NCBI GenBank assembly: GCA_026196225.1
Contig: JAPHRD010000080.1
Location: forward strand, 1 to 46,057
DNA: 46,057 nucleotides
Source: Motiliproteus sp.
Lineage (GTDB): Bacteria; Pseudomonadota; Gammaproteobacteria; Pseudomonadales; Balneatricaceae
Reading direction: 5' to 3'
Made by a program: the position numbers and the translations under genes. The notes below the pieces were generated by a model, which ran no database searches, was not told the DNA's origin, and saw nothing but the letters and a program-made list of their open reading frames with translations. Numbering within the stretch: position 1 is the stretch's first letter; each line of letters opens with the position of its first letter. Shown here one piece after another: positions 7,848-17,071 of the stretch.

Positions 7848-8795
7848 TTAAGCGGTTGCTTCTATATCTGTGGCAGCTTGGTTTGCTTGGGATTGTTCGC
7901 TGTCGTTGTCGTCGCGACTGTCGTTATTGTTGTCAGAGACGACGCTGGCCATAGCTTCACCCAGACGAGTGGCTGTACCCGCTTGATACTGTTGGTGCCA
8001 TTGCGCGGCTTCTTTTCCAAACAACAGGATGACCGTTGAGCCTAATTTGAACCGCCCCATCTCTTCACCCTTGGCGAGAACCACGGGGGAAGGTTGCTGA
8101 GGCAGGTAGCTGGTACGTTGAACCTGGCGGGGCACGGGAGCAATCTGGCCGGACCAGACGGTCTCGATGCCGGCAACAATCATCGCACCCACCAATACCA
8201 TTGCCATGGGACCGGCAGGGGTGTCGAACAGCGCCACCAGACGCTCATTGCGGGCGAACAGGTCGGGTACTTGGCTGACGGTGGCATCATTTACCGAGAA
8301 CAGGTCGCCGGGGACGTAGATCATCTCCAGCAAGCGGCCTTCCAGCGGCATATGTACCCGGTGGTAGTCTTTGGGTGACAGATAAACAGTGGCGAAGCTT
8401 CCATCGACAAAAGGTTCAGCGACACTGGGATCCCCACCCAGCAGAGTGGTCAGGCTGTAACTGTGCCCCTTAGCCTGAAAAATTCGGCCGTTATTGATTT
8501 GCCCCAGTTGGCTGATAGCGCCATCGGCCGGACAGACAATGTGGCTGGGGTCGGGATCGATGGGACGTGCGTCTGCTTTTAATGCGCGGGTGAAAAAGGC
8601 GTTAAAGCTTTGGTAGGCACGGGGATTTTCCTCCAACGCTTCGCCCATATTGATATCGTAAAGGCGATTGAACAGGCCGATAAAACTGTTCTTTACCCAG
8701 CCGATGCGGCTATCGGCCAGATAACCGATGGCACGGGAAAGCAGGTGTTGAGGAACCAAGTACTGCAGAAAAGCGAAAAGTCGGGCTTTATTCAC
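7848..8795 (-). CDS. psd: Phosphatidylserine decarboxylase proenzyme
   Basis: This membrane-associated enzyme decarboxylates phosphatidylserine to phosphatidylethanolamine. The 315-residue proenzyme has the self-cleavage site LGST at 251-254. Cleavage between Gly252 and Ser253 would produce the alpha subunit with its pyruvoyl group. The upstream YHRVHMP element supplies conserved active-site histidines. The length matches E. coli Psd (322). The last 30 or so residues are a low-complexity acidic tail (rich in D, N, S and Q) that is probably disordered. The gene lies between rhdA and ygfZ on the minus strand with short gaps, as in pseudomonads where rhdA and psd are neighbours. Confidence 0.93.
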   Translation of the reverse strand: MNKARLFAFLQYLVPQHLLSRAIGYLADSRIGWVKNSFIGLFNRLYDINMGEALEENPRAYQSFNAFFTRALKADARPIDPDPSHIVCPADGAISQLGQINNGRIFQAKGHSYSLTTLLGGDPSVAEPFVDGSFATVYLSPKDYHRVHMPLEGRLLEMIYVPGDLFSVNDATVSQVPDLFARNERLVALFDTPAGPMAMVLVGAMIVAGIETVWSGQIAPVPRQVQRTSYLPQQPSPVVLAKGEEMGRFKLGSTVILLFGKEAAQWHQQYQAGTATRLGEAMASVVSDNNNDSRDDNDSEQSQANQAATDIEATA

Positions 8796-8835
8796 GTCGT
8801 TCTCTATCTTTTATGGCTGGATATTTGGGTGATTT

Positions 8836-9660
8836 TTATTGGTTGCCAGTTTCAACCGGCGTGCTGGGGTGATTGCCCCATTCGAACCAGGAGCCATCAT
8901 AGCACCGGATGCGAGGGTAACCGAGGGCTTTTGCCACCAGATAGGTGAGCCCGGAGCGACGGTGGGTTTGACAGTGGGTGATTACCTCTTTGTCGTCGCT
9001 GATGCCCCGTTGTTGGAGCTGGCTGCGGATCTCTGCCAATGGCTTCAATCGCAAGTCGTCGCTGCTAATCAGGATGTCGGTCCACTCCAGATGCTGGGCT
9101 CCAGGAATATGTCCAGCCTTGTCGGCGTTGATACGTTTTTCTCCGCTGTACTCCTGTGGGGAGCGAGCATCCCAGATGACACGATCTGAGCTGTCTAGAT
9201 GGTTGAGGATGTAATCCAGATCGGCAACCAGATCGAGATTCAGGTCGGCGTTAAAGTCTGTCTCAGTGGGGAGATTGGGAGTGGTTTCCAGCTCTCCACC
9301 TGCGGCGATCCAGGCATTGAGTTGACCGTTAAGAAAGGTCGATTTCTGATGGCCAACGATATCCAGAGTCCAGATCATCCGTCCGGCCCAGGGCCCCATC
9401 TGGTCGTCGTAAACCACCACCTGTGTGTTGGCTGTCAGCCCCAGTCCCGAGAACAGTTGGGCGAGCTGTGCTTGGCTAGGTAACTTGTTAGGAATCGGGG
9501 CGCCGCCGTTTAGCAATCGTGCCGGGTCGACGTTGATTGCGCCCGGAATATGGCCCTGTTGATAGGTCTCCGGTTTTGAAAGATCGATGATCAGCAGATC
9601 TTCCCGTCCAAGTTCGGCGCGCAACTGTTGTGGTTCCAGCAGTAGTGGTAGTGAATCCAT
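8836..9660 (-). CDS. rhdA: Thiosulfate sulfurtransferase (rhodanese) RhdA
   Basis: This two-domain rhodanese (274 residues) transfers sulfane sulfur from thiosulfate to thiophilic acceptors. The N-terminal domain (about 1-130) is catalytically silent, and the C-terminal domain carries the active cysteine Cys230 in the loop CQTHRRSG. This loop and its position match the RhdA type of Azotobacter and Pseudomonas (CQTHHRS) rather than the CG(S/T)G loop of 3-mercaptopyruvate sulfurtransferases. The conserved DARSPQEYSGE and GHIPGAQH motifs are also present. It is the first gene of the minus-strand rhdA-psd-ygfZ unit. A candidate promoter lies about 95 bases upstream. Confidence 0.88.
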   Translation of the reverse strand: MDSLPLLLEPQQLRAELGREDLLIIDLSKPETYQQGHIPGAINVDPARLLNGGAPIPNKLPSQAQLAQLFSGLGLTANTQVVVYDDQMGPWAGRMIWTLDIVGHQKSTFLNGQLNAWIAAGGELETTPNLPTETDFNADLNLDLVADLDYILNHLDSSDRVIWDARSPQEYSGEKRINADKAGHIPGAQHLEWTDILISSDDLRLKPLAEIRSQLQQRGISDDKEVITHCQTHRRSGLTYLVAKALGYPRIRCYDGSWFEWGNHPSTPVETGNQ

Positions 9661-9752
9661 AGCGTTCTCACAATGTTCGTAACAGCGGAGCCATTTGCCG
9701 CTGGTCGCTTGCAGAAGCGGCGATGACGGAAAGGCGATTTATAGGTTGGATT

Positions 9753-9783
9753 AGTATATAGGGGTTTGTGGGCCGGCTTTCAA
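9753..9783 (-). promoter_or_regulatory. Putative promoter of the rhdA-psd-ygfZ unit
   Basis: Read on the minus strand, TTGAAA (9783-9778) and TATACT (9758-9753) are separated by 19 bases, a slightly long spacing. The element lies about 95 bases upstream of the rhdA start. Confidence 0.35.
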
Positions 9784-9799
9784 GGTGGTTGGATATGGA

Positions 9800-11401
9800 T
9801 TAGCGTCTGCCCAGGCAGACGTTGGCGGCACCACAGATGTATTTGAAGTATTTAAAGAAAAACTGGCTCATTTCGTTCTCGAGGCTGCCATGATCACAGT
9901 AGATGAATGCTACAGTTTTCCCCCCTCTGGCCAGGGACATCAACACAAAGCTTTTTTGATTGGAGCAAGCTTTAAAGCGTTCCGGCAGCTCAGAACGGAT
10001 CTGCTCGCGGTTATGATCGGCCATCCAAACTGCCAGTGATTTTTGACTGAGCTTTTTAAACAGACTCGGTACTTCCAGGTTAAGGGTAAAACGGCGCATA
10101 GGGTCATTGTCTGAGAAACCCGATTGCAGTACCGGTGACATGGTGCCTTGCTCGTCGACCTCGAAAATGCTGACCCTGGATAGCCCCAGTCCATTGCGGA
10201 GGCCACGTACCAGGTCGACATAGATCTCGCGATCGGTCGGGTACAGGTCGGGTTTTTTCAGTAGCTGAGTAGCCAGTTCCTGAAATTTTTCTTTACTGCG
10301 AAATCCATCGGCAATCTGAGTGACGGTCGGGGCCGTTTTGGGCTTAGATTTTGCCACTTGTTTAGGCTGCTCTATCGCCTGTTTTTTGCGACTGGCAGCT
10401 TTGCTTTCCATTCGATAGTTCAAAACCTGTTTGGAAGGCAATAGCAGCATCAGTGCCGCGCTGTTCATCAGGCCATCGATATGAAATTCGCGGGAAGACT
10501 GAACGCAGTTTTGGTGTAGCTGACTGATGGTTTTGTCTTCAGGCTGTTTCAGAAAGTCGCTGATGATCTCTATTAGCCGCCGAGACTTCGATTTATACCA
10601 ACCGTAAGGAACGGTTAAGGCCAGCCAGTTGGCCAGCTTAACAGGGTAGAAATTGGCATTGAGTAGCTGCTTGATATCCCGTAACTGTTCTTCGTCAAAG
10701 GAGCTTTCACCCTCTTCGGCAAAGCGGTGCAGCTGGTCGAGCATTTCGGTGTCGGGTGAGGTGGTATGTTTTAGCGCTTCAACACCTAGTTTGGAGAGCC
10801 CCCATGCTTCAACCAGGCCTTCGGAGATCTGTTGAACGGTACAGCCAATAACGTCATTTTCGGCCAATACCACATCTTTTTTATCTTCGTAGATGCCGAT
10901 TTTTATCTCGCTCATCTGCTGTGGCGCATAGCGCCAAAGAGCCCAGTGACCTACGCCGTAGAACAGCGCTGCGATGCGGGTTTCGTTGATGACTGAGTCG
11001 CCAGGGAAACGACACAGCGATACCGCCTGTGTAGCTGCATGGTAACTATTGTCAATGGCATGAAAGTACTGTTTATGAGGAACGCTGGCGTTATTCATCT
11101 TGATCACTGGCAGTGATTGGCACAGCGAGCGGATACGGTTGAGCCCTAGGGTCGAGACGGCCAGTTCGACGGTATTGGCCTGGGTATCGGCGTTGCGATT
11201 CAGTTGATTGGCGAGCCGAATCAGGTGCAGGGTAAAGACAGGATCAGTAATAATGACCGGCACTAGTTTCGCCAGCGATACATTAGGATCCGACAGCAGA
11301 TAGTTAAGGACCTGAACGGTCTTAGCGTGTACCGGCAGCTGCTTATCCTTAAGAAACTCAACCCAAGGGTTAAGCCCGAATCTTCTCTCTGCTTGATCCA
11401 T
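9800..11401 (-). CDS. HDOD-domain signalling protein with a C-terminal sensory-type domain
   Basis: This is a 533-residue cytoplasmic protein. The N-terminal half (about 10-250) is an HDOD domain: the helices around LPVHAKTVQVLNYLLSDPNV and ITDPVFTLHLIRLANQ are typical. HDOD is the non-catalytic relative of the HD phosphohydrolase and has no HD pair here. A lysine- and alanine-rich linker (about 330-360) leads to a C-terminal alpha/beta domain (about 380-533) that looks GAF-like. Family members act as regulators linked to motility, biofilm or c-di-GMP, but its partner cannot be read from the sequence. An HDOD gene near rhdA, psd and rsgA is also seen in Pseudomonas. It is transcribed divergently from the TRAP-binding-protein gene. 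Confidence 0.72.
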   Translation of the reverse strand: MDQAERRFGLNPWVEFLKDKQLPVHAKTVQVLNYLLSDPNVSLAKLVPVIITDPVFTLHLIRLANQLNRNADTQANTVELAVSTLGLNRIRSLCQSLPVIKMNNASVPHKQYFHAIDNSYHAATQAVSLCRFPGDSVINETRIAALFYGVGHWALWRYAPQQMSEIKIGIYEDKKDVVLAENDVIGCTVQQISEGLVEAWGLSKLGVEALKHTTSPDTEMLDQLHRFAEEGESSFDEEQLRDIKQLLNANFYPVKLANWLALTVPYGWYKSKSRRLIEIISDFLKQPEDKTISQLHQNCVQSSREFHIDGLMNSAALMLLLPSKQVLNYRMESKAASRKKQAIEQPKQVAKSKPKTAPTVTQIADGFRSKEKFQELATQLLKKPDLYPTDREIYVDLVRGLRNGLGLSRVSIFEVDEQGTMSPVLQSGFSDNDPMRRFTLNLEVPSLFKKLSQKSLAVWMADHNREQIRSELPERFKACSNQKSFVLMSLARGGKTVAFIYCDHGSLENEMSQFFFKYFKYICGAANVCLGRR

Positions 11402-11438
11402 GTGTCTCTGTCAGGTTTCAGCGACTATATTTAGGTTG

Positions 11439-11447
11439 ACTATAGCA
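11439..11447 (-). promoter_or_regulatory. Putative extended -10 promoter of the HDOD gene
   Basis: On the minus strand TGC is followed by TATAGT, an extended -10 element about 40 bases upstream of the HDOD start. The 208-base divergent region up to the binding-protein gene is AT-rich. A second TATAGT lies on the plus strand near 11465, but no clear operator stands out. Confidence 0.3.
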
Positions 11448-11609
11448 TTGCCAAATAGCTGTTCCTATAGTGACATTAGATAGTTATGTTGATCTGGGTC
11501 TTATCTTCTTAATATCAAATCCTCGAGTATTAGCTACCATTAACGGCAGTATTGGGGATTGATTAAGCTCTGGTATTGGTCCTTTCACAAGAATGAGGGT
11601 GTTGTTTTT

Positions 11610-12866
11610 ATGGCAGATCATTCCACTAGCCCCTTGTCGCGGAGGCAGTTCGCGTCACTGGTCGGGCGTTTTGGGTTAACTTCTGTTGCCATGGGATTGG
11701 CGGCGTTGCCAAAAATAGGATACAGCGCTGAAGCGGGGGCCCTCGAGGCCACCAGTGCCTCGATCTATAAAAAACGCTTGGCTAAGCCGATACGACACCA
11801 GTTGCGTTTTGGCGCTGCTCACTTTACTCGACCGGGGCTTGAGATTTTGCCCAATGGTTCGCTCAATTTTATTGCCGATCTGGAAGAACGCACCGACGGT
11901 GAAATTCGGGTGGAATATATCGGTGGCAATCAACTGTGTCGGGAATTGGCCTGTACCAAGATGTGCATCAACGGCGAAATCGATATTTTTTCGGCCTCGA
12001 CTCAGAATGCCTCTGCCGGTGCTCCCTATTTTAATATCTTTGATTTCGCCTATATGTGGCCCTCCCGCGCCGCGGTTTACCACTTTCTCTATCATCCCAA
12101 AAGTGAAGTCTTGTTGCGAGAGCCTCTGCGCAAATACCATGGTTTGCAGATGCTGTTCTCGCATGCTGAATTACGCAGTTTTATGATGGGGCTGAAGTAT
12201 AAAGATGCTGATCCGCTGGACACGGTAGCGAGTCTGAAAGGTGCTAAGGTGCGGGTTACCGGTACTCAACTAGGCCGGATTACCATGAAGCTACTGGGGC
12301 TAAAACCGGTTCCGGTAGCCTGGAGCGACACCCTGAGAGCTATGCAGGTCGGAGCCTTAGACGGTGCTGAAACTTGGTCTAGTGCGGTGCCTTATGGTAA
12401 TTGGGGGGATGTGGTTGCTCAAGACGTCCATAGTAATTTTATCGCCGGGAATGCAATGACGGCGATGAATCAGGCTCGCTTCCAGAGTTTAGAACCACGA
12501 TTGCAGGATGCGGTTATGGAATCTGCCTTTTTGAGTCAGATAAATGTCCAGAAGACCAGTGAGGCGAAACTGTTAAGCGTAACCGGAATCAGTGATCCCC
12601 CCTTGCCGGGTTCATACTACGCCGAGAGGAGAATTCGCAACGTATTCTGGTCTGATGCGGAGATTGAAAAAGCCCGTCAGTTAAGCTCGCCCCGACACAA
12701 TCCTCAGCCCTGGGAAAACTGGCGTCAACGCCTGAACCATATGGCCGGTGGGGTGGATGTTTATGAGGAGCTTTACAGCATTGCCAATGATCCCATAGCC
12801 AATGTGGAAGCGGTGGATATAGAACCACGCCGTTGGTGGAAACAGGTTTACGGCGAGTCGGTATGA
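11610..12866 (+). CDS. Tat-exported TRAP-type (DctP-family) solute-binding protein
   Basis: This is a periplasmic ligand-binding protein of 418 residues. The N-terminus carries a twin-arginine signal (S10-R11-R12-Q13-F14 followed by a hydrophobic stretch to about 40), so it is probably exported folded. The mature part has DctP-family features: a mid-protein KGAKVRVTGT segment where family members place the conserved carboxylate-binding arginine, then PVAWSDTLRAMQVGALDGAETW, which matches the helix and loop with the second conserved motif. No DctQ/DctM permease genes are adjacent. Instead the next gene, 16 bases downstream, encodes a Cache-type histidine kinase, suggesting a sensory binding protein. 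ATG 11610 is chosen over an upstream TTG because it has GAGGGT nine bases before it and gives the signal peptide. Confidence 0.82.
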   Translation: MADHSTSPLSRRQFASLVGRFGLTSVAMGLAALPKIGYSAEAGALEATSASIYKKRLAKPIRHQLRFGAAHFTRPGLEILPNGSLNFIADLEERTDGEIRVEYIGGNQLCRELACTKMCINGEIDIFSASTQNASAGAPYFNIFDFAYMWPSRAAVYHFLYHPKSEVLLREPLRKYHGLQMLFSHAELRSFMMGLKYKDADPLDTVASLKGAKVRVTGTQLGRITMKLLGLKPVPVAWSDTLRAMQVGALDGAETWSSAVPYGNWGDVVAQDVHSNFIAGNAMTAMNQARFQSLEPRLQDAVMESAFLSQINVQKTSEAKLLSVTGISDPPLPGSYYAERRIRNVFWSDAEIEKARQLSSPRHNPQPWENWRQRLNHMAGGVDVYEELYSIANDPIANVEAVDIEPRRWWKQVYGESV

Positions 12867-12882
12867 TCGTGGCTCGTTGTTT

Positions 12883-15321
12883 ATGAACAGCCCCTTCAAG
12901 CTAGGGTTTTTTATTCGTTGGTATCCGTTGCTGTTGGTGGCGCTTCCTCTGTTCACCCTGTTAGTCATCTACCTTTCCTATACCACCTCAAAACAAACCC
13001 AGCAACTCGCGGTGGATTCTGCTACCGAAGTGGCTAACGACGTATCGGCGACAATGTACCGGCGCTCTCTGATTGTGACTCAGAATCAGCTCACTGATGT
13101 GGCTGCCAATACCGCATTGAAATTTAAATCCCGTATTGAAAACGCACTCGGAGTCAGCTCGACTTTGGCTCATGTGCTCTCGGGGATGACGGATGCGGGA
13201 ATAGCGGTTGATGTGGGTCGGGACTCCGTCAACAGTGTACTGCGCCGGTTGTTGGAACAAAACCCTCAGTTTTTTGCCGCATATACGATCTGGGAGGAAG
13301 ATGCGTTTGACATGCTCGATCTCGCCTTCGCCAACTCTCCTGGCCACGATACCAGCGGTCGATTTATCCCCTACTGGTATCGAGATGATCAGCATCAGCT
13401 GCGTCTGGTGCCCGCTCGCTTCTACAGTGAAGGAGAGCCCCTTAGTGATGGCCAGTGGCGCGGTAGATACTACCAGAGCGTAAAGGAGGAGTTAGTTCCA
13501 CAGCTCCTGGCTCCCTGGGATCGCTCGATTGAAGATCAAAGTGTTCGGGTGTTATCAATCGCAGTGCCGATTATGACAGAGGGGCGTTTTGTCGGTATCG
13601 CTGGAATCGATATCAGGGCTGATGTGTTTCAGGAGTTATTGGACGAGACTGCTGACGGCTTGCCACTTTCGCCCGCGCAACTGATGCTGATGACTGACCA
13701 GGGACTGGTGTCGGGATTATCTAATAATCCTCTCGCTATTGGTCAAATGGCGACGCTCCATGTTCCCGGGCAATTAAGTTGGTCCGAGGCCTTGGAGCAG
13801 GGAGGCCAGGCTTTGGCGTTCGATGAAACCCACCTCAATATTCTTCAGATAGTCGATTTCCAGGGAAAGGTTTCCGATTGGGGGGTGTATCTGACATTGC
13901 CGCGCAATGCCGTAGAAGAGGGGGCAGAGAAACTGCGTCAAAAAATGATGGCGGATGTGGAAGATGTGGAATCCAGATTAGCTAAACGGGGCGAGTCCGG
14001 CTTGTGGCAGCAGTTGGTCATCATGGTGGGTGTTTTTCTACTGGTGATCTTGATCTTGCGCCTGGTGAAATCGCTGATTAACAAAGAGCAGGCGCTTCGC
14101 CAAAGTGAAGGTCGATTGTACGCCCTGATGGATAATGCAACTGCGGTGATCTACATGAAAGATCTGGAGGGCCGCTATCTATTGGTCAATCAGCGTTGGT
14201 TGGAGCTATTTCATGTGAGAATGGAACAGGTCATTGGGCGTACCGATCATGAGCTCTTTGACGAGTCTATTGCTGATGATTTTCGGGCCAATGACATCAA
14301 GGCCTATCAGCAACAAAAGGCGATCGAGATTGAGGAACAGGCGCCTCAAGATGATGGATTGCACACCTATATCTCTTTGAAATTTCCGCTGTTTGATGCC
14401 ACTGGCCAATGCTATGCCACCTGCGGGGTGTCCACCGACATTACCGAGCGTAAACTCGCCGAAGAAGCCATCCAGCAACTCAATGCAGAACTGGAGATGC
14501 GTGTTACCGAACGGACTAAGGAGTTGAGCAAGTCGCTGACATCACTAAAGAGTGCCCAGGCACAGTTGGTACAGTCTGAAAAAATGGCTGCCCTGGGTGA
14601 CCTGGTGGGCGGGATTGCCCACGAGGTGAACACCCCCCTAGGAAATGCCCTGACGGCCGCCAGCTCATTGCAGGAGAGTACCTGTGATCTGAAAAAGGTT
14701 TATCAAGCGCAACAGATGAAGCGTTCAGATCTGGAGGGGTTCATTGAGCATAACCATGAATCAACAGACATCCTGATGACCAACCTCCGTCGTGCAGTCG
14801 AGTTGGTTGAGAACTTTAAAGAGGTTTCGGTGGACCAGTCCCATGTCGATCTGCGTGCTTTTGAAGTCCGCAGTTACCTCGACAAAGTGCTACAGAGTCT
14901 GCGACCTAAGATCAAACATACTCGTCATCAATTGCAGGTCGAGGGGGAGCAGGATATCGAAGTGACCCTGTATCCCGGTGCCTTCGCTCAGATTATTACT
15001 AATTTGGTTATGAACTCGTTAATACATGGCTTTGATGGGATAGAGGAAGGGGTTATCCGGATTGATCTGGAGACGAGAGGCGATCATCTGCGGATTCTTT
15101 ATCAGGATAATGGTGTGGGCATTCCGGCAGAAATTCTAGATCGCGTTTTCGAACCCTTTGTCACCAGCAAACGCAGTGCGGGAGGTAGCGGTTTGGGGAT
15201 GAATATCGTCTACAATTTGGTCACCCGCACTATGCAGGGCAGCGTTGCTTGCAGCAGTCGGAAGGGGGAAGGGGTTGAGGTCGAGATTATCTTACCGCTG
15301 AAACTGGATCTGGCGTCTTAG
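12883..15321 (+). CDS. Membrane sensor histidine kinase (Cache-PAS-HisKA-HATPase)
   Basis: This transmembrane kinase has 812 residues. TM1 spans about 10-32, a large periplasmic Cache-like domain about 35-370, TM2 about 378-398, a PAS domain about 410-530, a coiled coil about 535-570, and the kinase core follows. The phospho-accepting histidine is His580 in GGIAHEVNTPLG. The ATP-binding domain shows the N box (NLVMNSLIHGF, about 705), the G1 box (DNGVGIP, about 743) and the G2 box (GSGLGMNIV, about 769). There is no receiver domain, and no response regulator gene lies nearby. Tight linkage to the preceding binding protein suggests that the loaded binding protein docks on the Cache domain. The gene converges on rsgA with 14 bases between stops. 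Confidence 0.88.
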   Translation: MNSPFKLGFFIRWYPLLLVALPLFTLLVIYLSYTTSKQTQQLAVDSATEVANDVSATMYRRSLIVTQNQLTDVAANTALKFKSRIENALGVSSTLAHVLSGMTDAGIAVDVGRDSVNSVLRRLLEQNPQFFAAYTIWEEDAFDMLDLAFANSPGHDTSGRFIPYWYRDDQHQLRLVPARFYSEGEPLSDGQWRGRYYQSVKEELVPQLLAPWDRSIEDQSVRVLSIAVPIMTEGRFVGIAGIDIRADVFQELLDETADGLPLSPAQLMLMTDQGLVSGLSNNPLAIGQMATLHVPGQLSWSEALEQGGQALAFDETHLNILQIVDFQGKVSDWGVYLTLPRNAVEEGAEKLRQKMMADVEDVESRLAKRGESGLWQQLVIMVGVFLLVILILRLVKSLINKEQALRQSEGRLYALMDNATAVIYMKDLEGRYLLVNQRWLELFHVRMEQVIGRTDHELFDESIADDFRANDIKAYQQQKAIEIEEQAPQDDGLHTYISLKFPLFDATGQCYATCGVSTDITERKLAEEAIQQLNAELEMRVTERTKELSKSLTSLKSAQAQLVQSEKMAALGDLVGGIAHEVNTPLGNALTAASSLQESTCDLKKVYQAQQMKRSDLEGFIEHNHESTDILMTNLRRAVELVENFKEVSVDQSHVDLRAFEVRSYLDKVLQSLRPKIKHTRHQLQVEGEQDIEVTLYPGAFAQIITNLVMNSLIHGFDGIEEGVIRIDLETRGDHLRILYQDNGVGIPAEILDRVFEPFVTSKRSAGGSGLGMNIVYNLVTRTMQGSVACSSRKGEGVEVEIILPLKLDLAS

Positions 15322-15335
15322 CTGTTCTCTACCGA

Positions 15336-16358
15336 TTAAACTTCATCAAGACTGGTCAAGATATGACGGTAACTGTCCATCCGTCGTTGGCTGATCTTCC
15401 CTTGTTCCAGGGCTTCCCGCAAAGCACAACCCGGTTCCTGTTCGTGATGACAGTCACGAAAACGGCAGTGGCCAAGATGGGGGCGAAACTCCACAAATCC
15501 TTCCAGCAAAGTTTGCTTGTCGATATGCCAGAGGCCGAATTCACGAATTCCGGGAGAATCGATCAGGTCTCCGCCATCGGGGAAGTGGTAAAGCCGAGCG
15601 GTCGTGGTGGTGTGGGTGCCTTTGGCCGTCGCTTCCGATAGTGCGCCGACACGAATATCCACGCCGGGTAGTAGCGAGTTGATCAATGATGACTTTCCGA
15701 CACCTGACTGGCCAACGAAGACACTGATACGATCGTTAAGATAGGACTTTAGCCGGTCCAGACCATGGTCGCTGGTGGTTGAGGCCTGAATCACCTGGTA
15801 ACCGATCGCCGTATAGCTATCCAACATGGATTGCAGCTGTTCACGATTTCCTTCGTGCAGCAGATCGGTTTTATTGAGCAGAATGACCGGTTCGATATCG
15901 ACGGATTCGGCCGCCACCAGATAGCGGTCAATCAGATTGGCAAAGGGTGTAGGTTCCGGGGCAATGGTGATAACGATATGGTCGATGTTGGCGGCTACCG
16001 CCCGTAATTCGCCATGGCTATTGGGACGAGACAAAAGCGAGTGCCGGGGCAAGGTTGCGACGATGACTCCCAGAGGATCGCTATCGCGCCATACCACTCG
16101 ATCACCGGTCACAATAGAGCCCAGGTTGGCGCGCATATGGCAGCGCTTGATGGTGCCGCGTTTATCGCCGTCGCAGGCTTCGATATCTACCTGGGTGCCG
16201 AAGTGGGAGATCACCAAGCCCTCTTGCTCGGGACCTAGTTCCCCCGAGGTGAGCTGCTGATCGATCTTCTGGCTTTTTTTCTGAGCCCGGGAGGCACGTT
16301 CTTTTTGAATTTTTTCGATACGCCAGGATTGGCGTCTTGTCAGTTTGCGTTTGGCCAT
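15336..16358 (-). CDS. rsgA: Small ribosomal subunit biogenesis GTPase RsgA
   Basis: RsgA is a circularly permuted GTPase that checks late 30S maturation. In the 340-residue protein the G motifs occur in the permuted order: NKTD at 162-165 (G4), then the P-loop GQSGVGKSS at 216-224 (G1), then DSPG at 267-270 (G3). An N-terminal OB-fold follows a very basic extension (about 1-35). The C-terminal zinc motif is C298, C303, H305, C311. The length matches E. coli RsgA (350). Transcription is divergent from orn, the standard arrangement in gammaproteobacteria. Confidence 0.95.
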   Translation of the reverse strand: MAKRKLTRRQSWRIEKIQKERASRAQKKSQKIDQQLTSGELGPEQEGLVISHFGTQVDIEACDGDKRGTIKRCHMRANLGSIVTGDRVVWRDSDPLGVIVATLPRHSLLSRPNSHGELRAVAANIDHIVITIAPEPTPFANLIDRYLVAAESVDIEPVILLNKTDLLHEGNREQLQSMLDSYTAIGYQVIQASTTSDHGLDRLKSYLNDRISVFVGQSGVGKSSLINSLLPGVDIRVGALSEATAKGTHTTTTARLYHFPDGGDLIDSPGIREFGLWHIDKQTLLEGFVEFRPHLGHCRFRDCHHEQEPGCALREALEQGKISQRRMDSYRHILTSLDEV

Positions 16359-16397
16359 GGGTCGCCAGTGAGTCTCTTTAAAAAGTTATCGGCTGGC

Positions 16398-16403
16398 TAT
16401 ACT
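16398..16403 (+). promoter_or_regulatory. Putative -10 element for orn
   Basis: TATACT lies in the 163-base divergent region between rsgA and orn, about 120 bases before the orn start. No convincing -35 accompanies it. Confidence 0.22.
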
Positions 16404-16521
16404 GAATTGGAGATGAAAATAGCCTGTCAGCGCTATCGGGCTTGAACTGAGGCGCTGAAACGGCAACCATAGCACAGATCACCCCGCTCAGGGGCAATTG
16501 AACACGGATAAAGAGGGCTTT

Positions 16522-17064
16522 ATGTCATCAGAAAATAACCTGATCTGGATCGACCTGGAAATGACTGGATTGGACCCAGACAACGATGTGATTATCGAGA
16601 TCGCGACGTTGGTTACTGACGCTGATCTGAATACGCTGGCAGAGGGGCCAACCATTGCTGTTCATCAGTCCGATCAGGTTCTGGAAGCCATGGATGAGTG
16701 GTGTACCCGCCAGCATGGTCAGTCGGGTCTGACCCAGCGGGTTAAAGACAGCTTGTTCAGCGAGTCTGAGGCGGAGCAGCAAACTCTGGAATTCCTGCGC
16801 CAGTACGTGCCAGCCGGCAAATCACCCATGTGCGGAAACAGCATTTGCCAGGATCGCCGTTTTCTTTACCGCTATATGCCGGAGCTGGAAAAGTTCTTTC
16901 ACTATCGCAACCTGGATGTCAGTACCGTTAAAGAGCTGGCACGCCGCTGGAGCCCAGAGGTGTTGGCTGGAGTGAAGAAGTCTGGTGCCCATTTGGCGAT
17001 GGATGATATCCGTGATTCGGTCAATGAGTTGCAGCATTACCGCGAGCATTTCTTTAAGTTTTAA
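16522..17064 (+). CDS. orn: Oligoribonuclease
   Basis: Orn is a 3'-to-5' exonuclease that degrades di- and short oligoribonucleotides, including pGpG from c-di-GMP breakdown. The 180-residue protein has the complete DEDDh set: Asp11 and Glu13 (IDLEMTGLD), Asp111 (SICQDRRF), His157 and Asp162 ([12 protein letters not shown]). Length and positions match E. coli Orn within one residue. ATG 16522 has AGAGGG four bases upstream; an in-frame TTG at 16498 lacks support. It converges on queG with 7 bases between stops. Confidence 0.96.
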   Translation: MSSENNLIWIDLEMTGLDPDNDVIIEIATLVTDADLNTLAEGPTIAVHQSDQVLEAMDEWCTRQHGQSGLTQRVKDSLFSESEAEQQTLEFLRQYVPAGKSPMCGNSICQDRRFLYRYMPELEKFFHYRNLDVSTVKELARRWSPEVLAGVKKSGAHLAMDDIRDSVNELQHYREHFFKF

Positions 17065-17071
17065 AGATCGA

